The notes under the pieces: generated by a model
Told to the model about the DNA's origin: nothing
Seen by the model: only the letters and a program-made list of their open reading frames with translations
Database searches by the model: none
Source of the DNA: Terriglobales bacterium
GTDB taxonomy: Bacteria; Acidobacteriota; Terriglobia; Terriglobales; Acidobacteriaceae
Length of the DNA: 64,000 bases
NCBI GenBank assembly: GCA_035651995.1
Contig: DASRER010000006.1
Coordinates: 124,001 to 188,000, forward strand
Direction: 5' to 3'
Made by a program: the position numbers and the translations under genes
Shown here: positions 60,131-64,000 of the stretch, piece by piece
How positions within the stretch are numbered: the stretch's first letter is position 1
Layout of the letters: each line of letters opens with the position of its first letter

Positions 60131-61330
60131 ATGTTCCAGCCGCAGGACATCGCCATCGTCGCCGGGGCGCGCACGCCCATGGGCCGATACGGCGGCAAAC
60201 TGCGCGACTTCAGCGCGCAGGAACTCGGCGCGATCGCCGGCAAGTGCGCCATTCAGCGCGCCAACATCGAGCCCGCCGAGTTCGACCATGTGGTCTTCGG
60301 CAACGCGCAGCAGACGTCGGGCGACGCGCTCTACGGCGCCCGCCACGTCGCGCTCAAAGCCGGGTTGCCCATCGAAACGCCGGCGCTTACCGTGAACCGC
60401 CTGTGCGGCTCCGGCATGCAGGCCATTGTGAGCGGCGCGCAACTGATCCAGCTCGGCGAAGCAAAGACCGTGCTCGCCGGCGGCATGGAAAGCATGTCGC
60501 AGGCGCCGCACGTCATCCGCGGCGCGCGCTGGGGGCTGGGCCTGGGCGAAGGCAAGCTGGAAGACTCGCTGATGGTCGCGCTGCTCGACACCCAATGCGG
60601 CCTCTACATGGCCAACACCGCCGAGCTCTACGCCAGCCAGCACGGCATCACGCGCCAGCACATGGACGAGTTTGCGCTGCTCTCGCAGCAGCGCGCCGAC
60701 GCGGCTTACAAGGCCGGACGCATCCAGGAAGAACTCGTCCCCGTGCAGCTCGTCGATCGCAAAGGCCAGCCCACCGGCGAGTCGTTTTCCGAGGATGATC
60801 ACCGCCGCCCGCAAACCACGCTCGAAGGCCTTGCCAGGCTGAAGCCCGCGTTCGGCAAAGACGGCAGCGTCACCGCCGGCAACGCCAGCGGCATCGTGGA
60901 TGGCGGCGCCGCCGTCGTCCTCATGCCGCTCGAAAGCGCGCAGAAGCGTGGACTCAAGCCGCTCGGCCGCCTCGTCAGCTGGGGCATCGCCGGCGTCGAG
61001 CCGAAGATCATGGGCTCGGGCCCGGTGCCGGCCTCGAAGATCGCCCTGCAAAAAGCCGGGCTGAAGCTCGACGACATTGACCTGGTCGAAGTGAACGAAG
61101 CCTTCGCCGGCCAGTACCTCGCTGTCGAAAAGCAACTCGGCCTCGATCGCAACAAGACCAACGTGAACGGCGGCGCCATCGCGCTCGGCCATCCGTTGGG
61201 CGCGACCGGCACGCGGCTGGTGATTACGCTGCTGTACGAATTGCGCAGGCGTGGAAAGAAGTACGGACTCGCAACGGCGTGCATTGGCGGCGGGCAGGGA
61301 ATTGCAGTGATTGTGGAGGCTCTTTCTTAG
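60131..61330 (+). CDS. Acetyl-CoA C-acyltransferase (thiolase)
   Basis: 399 residues. It condenses two acetyl-CoA to acetoacetyl-CoA or splits 3-ketoacyl-CoA. The first Cys is in VNRLCGSGMQAIVSG (about Cys92), the His in GGAIALGHPLGATGTRLV, and the second Cys in ATACIGGGQGIAVIVE. GARTPMGRYGGKL and EVNEAFAGQYLAVEKQL also fit. A 3-hydroxybutyryl-CoA dehydrogenase and an enoyl-CoA hydratase follow on the same strand, making a C4 acyl-CoA pathway group. A GIY-YIG cassette separates the thiolase from the rest. Confidence 0.96.
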   Translation: MFQPQDIAIVAGARTPMGRYGGKLRDFSAQELGAIAGKCAIQRANIEPAEFDHVVFGNAQQTSGDALYGARHVALKAGLPIETPALTVNRLCGSGMQAIVSGAQLIQLGEAKTVLAGGMESMSQAPHVIRGARWGLGLGEGKLEDSLMVALLDTQCGLYMANTAELYASQHGITRQHMDEFALLSQQRADAAYKAGRIQEELVPVQLVDRKGQPTGESFSEDDHRRPQTTLEGLARLKPAFGKDGSVTAGNASGIVDGGAAVVLMPLESAQKRGLKPLGRLVSWGIAGVEPKIMGSGPVPASKIALQKAGLKLDDIDLVEVNEAFAGQYLAVEKQLGLDRNKTNVNGGAIALGHPLGATGTRLVITLLYELRRRGKKYGLATACIGGGQGIAVIVEALS

Positions 61331-61333
61331 ATT

Positions 61334-61701
61334 ATCCCGAGCGAAGCGAGGGAACCATACCTTGCCACGACCGATTGCGAAGGGCAGGCTGTTCTACTAC
61401 GTCTACATTCTCGCTAGTCTCTCAGGGATGTTGTACGTCGGCCTCACCGACCATTTGCCGCGCCGTTTGCGCGAGCATAAAGACGGCGTGTTCGACGGGT
61501 TTACAAAGCGGTACAAGATCAATCGCTTGATGTGCTTCGAAAAGATGACTGATTCATATGCGGCGCGACGCCGTGAAATTCAGATCAAGGCATACCGTCG
61601 CGAGAAGAAAATCGCGTTATTTGTGGGCACGAATCCGTCATGGCGTGATCTTTCGCCCGAAGTGTTTGCTTGGGGTATAGGTCCCTCGCTTCGCTCGGGA
61701 T
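61334..61701. mobile_element. Putative GIY-YIG cassette with 28-bp terminal inverted repeats
   Basis: The left repeat 61334-61361 and right repeat 61674-61701 are inverted copies differing at 2 of 28 positions; the shared core is CGAGCGAAGCGAGGGA. The match continues outward as TCTTAGAT (61325-61332 and 61700-61707) with a 3-base indel. The 368-bp unit holds almost nothing except one small nuclease gene. It is inserted between the thiolase stop and the dehydrogenase start, and the gene-less relative at 24391-24461 shares the core. No transposase is present, so movement by the nuclease or by a host enzyme is a hypothesis. Confidence 0.65.
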
Positions 61702-61727
61702 CTAAGAGCAAAGCAAAGCCGCGGTAA
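61362..61727 (+). CDS. Solitary GIY-YIG endonuclease-domain protein
   Basis: 121 residues from TTG 61362, the first codon after the left inverted repeat. One GIY-YIG domain covers most of it: FYYVYILASLSGMLYVGLTD (the two Tyr strands), RRLREHKDG (catalytic Arg), KRYKINRLMCFEK, then AARRREIQIKAYRREKK (catalytic Glu) and GTNPSWRDLSP (Asn/Trp). The key residues are all kept, so it may be active. The last 15 or so residues (GIGPSLRSGSKSK) are encoded by the right inverted repeat. It has no DNA-binding domain beyond the nuclease, unlike homing enzymes. Confidence 0.85.
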   Translation: MPRPIAKGRLFYYVYILASLSGMLYVGLTDHLPRRLREHKDGVFDGFTKRYKINRLMCFEKMTDSYAARRREIQIKAYRREKKIALFVGTNPSWRDLSPEVFAWGIGPSLRSGSKSKAKPR

Positions 61728-61742
61728 GAGGTTTTGATCTCT

Positions 61743-62633
61743 ATGGCAATTCAAAAGGTCGGCGTACTCGGCTGCGGTCTCATGGGCTCCGGCATCGCCC
61801 AGGTCGCAGCCACTGCGGGTTGCGACGTCACCGTGCTCGAGGCCGAGCAGCGCTTTCTCGACAAAGGCTTCGCCGGCATCGAGAGGTCGCTCGCGAAGTT
61901 GGCCGAGAAGCCCGACAAGAGCGGCATCACGCCCGAAAAGGCGAAAGAAATCCGCGCTCGTCTGCAGGGTACCACCGACAAGAGCGGCCTCGCCGACTGT
62001 GACATCGTCATTGAAGCCATCATCGAGAACGTTGAAGAAAAGAAGAAGATGCACTCGGCGCTGGACTCCATCGTGAAGCGCGATGCCATCTTCGCCTCCA
62101 ATACCTCGTCCATCTCCATCACCGAGCTGATGACGGCGACCAAGCGCCCCGAGCGCTTCATCGGCCTGCACTTCTTCAACCCCGTGCCGCTCATGAAGCT
62201 GGTCGAGGTCGTGCGTACCATCGCTACCGATCCGGCGGTCCTCGACACCGCCGTCGAGTTCGGCAAAAGGCTGGGCAAAGTTCCGGTGCGCACCTCGGAC
62301 AAAACGGGATTCATCGTGAACCGCCTGCTGGTGCCCTACCTGCTCGACGCCATCCGCGCCTACGAAGAGGGCGTGGGTTCGATCCCCGACATCGACAACG
62401 CCATGAAGCTCGGCTGCGGATATCCGATGGGCCCGTTCACGCTGCTCGACTTCGTCGGCCTCGACACCACGTACTACATCACCCACGTGATGTACGACGA
62501 GTTCAAGGAGCGCCGCTTCGCCTCGCCGCCGCTGCTCAAACGCCTGGTGCTGGCCGGCTGGTACGGGAAGAAAACGGGCAAAGGGTTTTACGACTGGTCG
62601 GACCCGCAGAACCCGGTGCCGGGGGAGTTTTGA
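61743..62633 (+). CDS. 3-hydroxybutyryl-CoA dehydrogenase (second copy)
   Basis: 296 residues from ATG 61743, with AAGAGG 11 bases upstream. NAD site [50 protein letters not shown] with the catalytic His; C-terminal GCGYPMGPFTLLDFVGLDTT and TGKGFYDWSDP. It shares the fold and catalytic residues with the copy at 3189 but differs widely elsewhere, for example in the N-terminal domain. It oxidises or reduces acetoacetyl-CoA in the same group as the thiolase and crotonase genes. Direction (degradation or synthesis) is open. Confidence 0.95.
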   Translation: MAIQKVGVLGCGLMGSGIAQVAATAGCDVTVLEAEQRFLDKGFAGIERSLAKLAEKPDKSGITPEKAKEIRARLQGTTDKSGLADCDIVIEAIIENVEEKKKMHSALDSIVKRDAIFASNTSSISITELMTATKRPERFIGLHFFNPVPLMKLVEVVRTIATDPAVLDTAVEFGKRLGKVPVRTSDKTGFIVNRLLVPYLLDAIRAYEEGVGSIPDIDNAMKLGCGYPMGPFTLLDFVGLDTTYYITHVMYDEFKERRFASPPLLKRLVLAGWYGKKTGKGFYDWSDPQNPVPGEF

Positions 62634-62644
62634 GGTTTTTGTCG

Positions 62645-62764
62645 AACCGCGGAGGCGCGGAGCCGGGGAGAAGTGAGGATTCGGGGAAATCAGAACAGAA
62701 TTCTCCGCGTCAGTCCGCGGTACGGTTTTTGGTTGTGGTCGGTGTAGTCCGTGTTCATCCGTGG
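62645..62764. repeat. Mixed 8/9-base-unit repeat arms
   Basis: Left AACCGCGGAGGCGCGGAG (62645-62662). Right CTCCGCGTCAGTCCGCGG (62704-62721), which is inverted, then GTAGTCCGTGTTCATCCGTG (62744-62763), a tail common in bacterial intergenic repeats. It lies between the dehydrogenase and hydratase genes. Confidence 0.5.
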
Positions 62765-62782
62765 TAAGCAGGCTTGGCGCTT

Positions 62783-63565
62783 ATGACCTTTGAAAACATC
62801 ATTTTCGAGAAAAAAGGGCCCATCGCCACGGTCACCGTCAACCGACCGAAGGTCCTCAACGCCCTGAACGCGGCGACGATGGAAGACCTGCGGCAGGCCT
62901 TCAGCGACATTCAAGAAGATGCGGCCATACGCGTCGGCCTGCTCACCGGCGCGGGCGAGAAGGCCTTCATCGCCGGCGCCGACATCGGCGAACTGGCCAA
63001 GCAGGATCCGGTTTCCGCCAAGGAGTACACGCATCGCGGCCAGGCCGTGCTCGACCTGATCGAGAACCTGGGCAAGCCGGTCATCGCCTGCATCAACGGT
63101 TTCGCCCTCGGGGGCGGATGCGAGATCGCCATGGCCTGCAGCTTTCGTCTGGCCAGTGAGAATGCGAAGCTGGGTCAGCCCGAAGTCAAGCTCGGCATCA
63201 TTCCTGGGTACGGCGGCACGCAACGCCTGCCGCGCCTGGTTGGCAAGGGCCTGGCGAACCAGATCCTGCTTTCCGGCGACATGATCACCGCCCAGGAAGC
63301 GCACCGCATCGGCCTGGTGAATGAAGTCACGGCGCCCGCCGAGTTGATCCCGCGCGCCGAAGCCATCGCGCAGAAGATCATCGCCAATGCGCCGCTCGCC
63401 GTGCAGTACACGCTTGAAGCCGTGAACCACGGCATGGAGATGCCACTTTCAGAAGGGCTCTACCTGGAAGCAACACTCTTCGCGGTCGCCTGCGCCACCG
63501 AGGACAAGAAAGAAGGCACCAGCGCATTCCTGGAAAAGCGCCCGGCACAGTTCAAGGGGAAGTGA
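62783..63565 (+). CDS. Enoyl-CoA hydratase/isomerase (crotonase)
   Basis: 260 residues from ATG 62783; a TTG nine bases earlier is an alternative. It hydrates 2-enoyl-CoA, for instance crotonyl-CoA. IATVTVNRPKVLNALNAATM starts it, the oxyanion hole is in AFIAGADIGELAK, and NGFALGGGCEIAMACSFRLA holds the CoA region. GQPEVKLGIIPGYGGTQRLPRLVG has both catalytic Glu residues (EVKLGI and the related positions). It ends TEDKKEGTSAFLEKRPAQFK, as typical for crotonases. It completes the thiolase/dehydrogenase/hydratase set. Confidence 0.96.
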   Translation: MTFENIIFEKKGPIATVTVNRPKVLNALNAATMEDLRQAFSDIQEDAAIRVGLLTGAGEKAFIAGADIGELAKQDPVSAKEYTHRGQAVLDLIENLGKPVIACINGFALGGGCEIAMACSFRLASENAKLGQPEVKLGIIPGYGGTQRLPRLVGKGLANQILLSGDMITAQEAHRIGLVNEVTAPAELIPRAEAIAQKIIANAPLAVQYTLEAVNHGMEMPLSEGLYLEATLFAVACATEDKKEGTSAFLEKRPAQFKGK

Positions 63566-63571
63566 AACACC

Positions 63572-63676
63572 GCCGAACTGCCGAATTGCGAAAGCGCCGA
63601 ATTGCCAAGAACGGCGGCAGTGGTTTTCCATTCGGCTTTCAATTCGGCAGTTCCGCAGTTCCGCAAATCGGCAATT
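63572..63676. repeat. Inverted pair of octamer arrays
   Basis: The left arm 63572-63611 has GCCGAACT, GCCGAATT, GCGAAAGC, GCCGAATT, GCCAAGAA. The right arm 63641-63676 has AATTCGGC, AGTTCCGC, AGTTCCGC, AAATCGGC, AATT. The 29-base centre holds no gene. It lies between the crotonase stop and the VOC gene start. Confidence 0.75.
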
Positions 63677-63681
63677 GACAG

Positions 63682-64000
63682 ATGATTCTCTCCCTCCACC
63701 ATCTCCGCGTCGCCCGCTCCGAGCGCGAATTTTCTTCGGTCGTTGAATTGTTCGAATCGCTGGGTCTCGAGCAGTGCGATGCGTGGAACGAGAAGCGCAG
63801 CCGGGGCGCGAAATTGCGCGCGCCCCTCGGCGGTATTGAGATCGGACACGGCCGCGGCTTCCCAGACGCCGAACTGGTGCTGGAAGTCGATAGCGCCGAC
63901 GCCTACTTCGAGCTGGCGAAGAATCGCAAGCTGCGCATCGTTCAGAAAATTTCAGACCAGGAGTGGGGCGCGCGGCTCTTTATTCTCGAGGCCGCCGGCG
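63682..64000 (+). CDS. Glyoxalase/VOC-like protein, cut by the window end
   Basis: The first 106 residues from ATG 63682. MILSLHHLRVARSEREFSS and the following ELFESLGLEQCDAW, APLGGIEIGHGRGFPDAELV and VDSADAYFELAKNRKLR look like the vicinal-oxygen-chelate (glyoxalase/bleomycin-resistance) beta-alpha-beta fold, with a DQEWGARLFILEAAG strand at the end. The metal-binding residues and full length are not visible. It begins just after the octamer repeat. Confidence 0.7.
   Translation, partial: MILSLHHLRVARSEREFSSVVELFESLGLEQCDAWNEKRSRGAKLRAPLGGIEIGHGRGFPDAELVLEVDSADAYFELAKNRKLRIVQKISDQEWGARLFILEAAG

Overview
This looks like one stretch of an Acidobacteriota chromosome, probably from a soil or sediment genome of the Koribacter/Acidobacteriales type. 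The evidence is high G+C, an Oar-like TonB-dependent receptor carrying a carboxypeptidase-regulatory domain, many short intergenic palindromes, frequent GTG/TTG starts, and generic acidobacterial housekeeping genes. I see no rRNA, prophage, transposase or CRISPR. The only RNA gene is one tRNA-Leu(CAA). The first and last genes are cut by the window edges.

Layout. 1-3.1 kb is a signalling cluster: Ser/Thr kinase, PP2C phosphatase, two-domain FHA protein, SnoaL-like protein. 3.2-13 kb is mixed: 3-hydroxyacyl-CoA dehydrogenase, cyanophycinase-like peptidase, MBL hydrolase, a PafA-like phosphatase coupled to pyrD, serS, a LolA-like protein. 13.2-16.6 kb is a 1159-residue GH18-like/NodB/GT2 fusion. 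16.7-21.1 kb has a twice-frameshifted MOSC gene, pruA, and a response-regulator/PilZ group. 21.4-25.1 kb has a yqjD/yqjE/yqjK-like operon followed by DUF2207 and LemA. 25.4-28.5 kb is an adenine/hypoxanthine permease with adenine deaminase. 28.6-36.4 kb is a nucleoside-use operon: Oar receptor, Tat-exported nucleoside hydrolase, ureide/ribose-type permease, a second exported nucleoside hydrolase and ribokinase. A LacI-family gene reads back toward it. 38-45.5 kb is a fructose-type PTS (EIIC, EIIB, HPr-EI-EIIA fusion) with a secreted GH38 alpha-mannosidase. 45.5-64 kb holds housekeeping and stress genes (tRNA, thioesterase, DinB, PCD, cysteine dioxygenase, acyl-CoA ligase, trxA, lexA, kynureninase-like, TPR-GAF-degenerate GGDEF, M13 peptidase) and a thiolase/3-hydroxybutyryl-CoA dehydrogenase/enoyl-CoA hydratase group.

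How the genes fit together. The purine permease and deaminase plus the nucleoside operon suggest scavenging of extracellular nucleosides: uptake through an outer-membrane receptor, periplasmic cleavage to base and ribose, inner-membrane transport, then ribose phosphorylation and base deamination. A perfect TGAAACGTTTCA palindrome lies just downstream of a strong promoter before the Oar gene. A one-mismatch copy sits in the same geometry before the LacI gene, so the LacI protein probably controls both.

The most unusual layer is intergenic. More than fifteen gaps carry palindromes whose arms are tandem 7-, 8- or 9-base units. Two such structures enclose tiny genes: an apparently intact solitary GIY-YIG nuclease inside 28-bp near-identical inverted repeats (61334-61701), and a truncated S23-type four-helix-bundle gene inside 36-bp inverted octamer arms (839-1124). 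A gene-less hairpin with the GIY-YIG repeat core occurs at 24391-24461. I regard this repeat/cassette family as the best candidate for an undescribed mobile system here.
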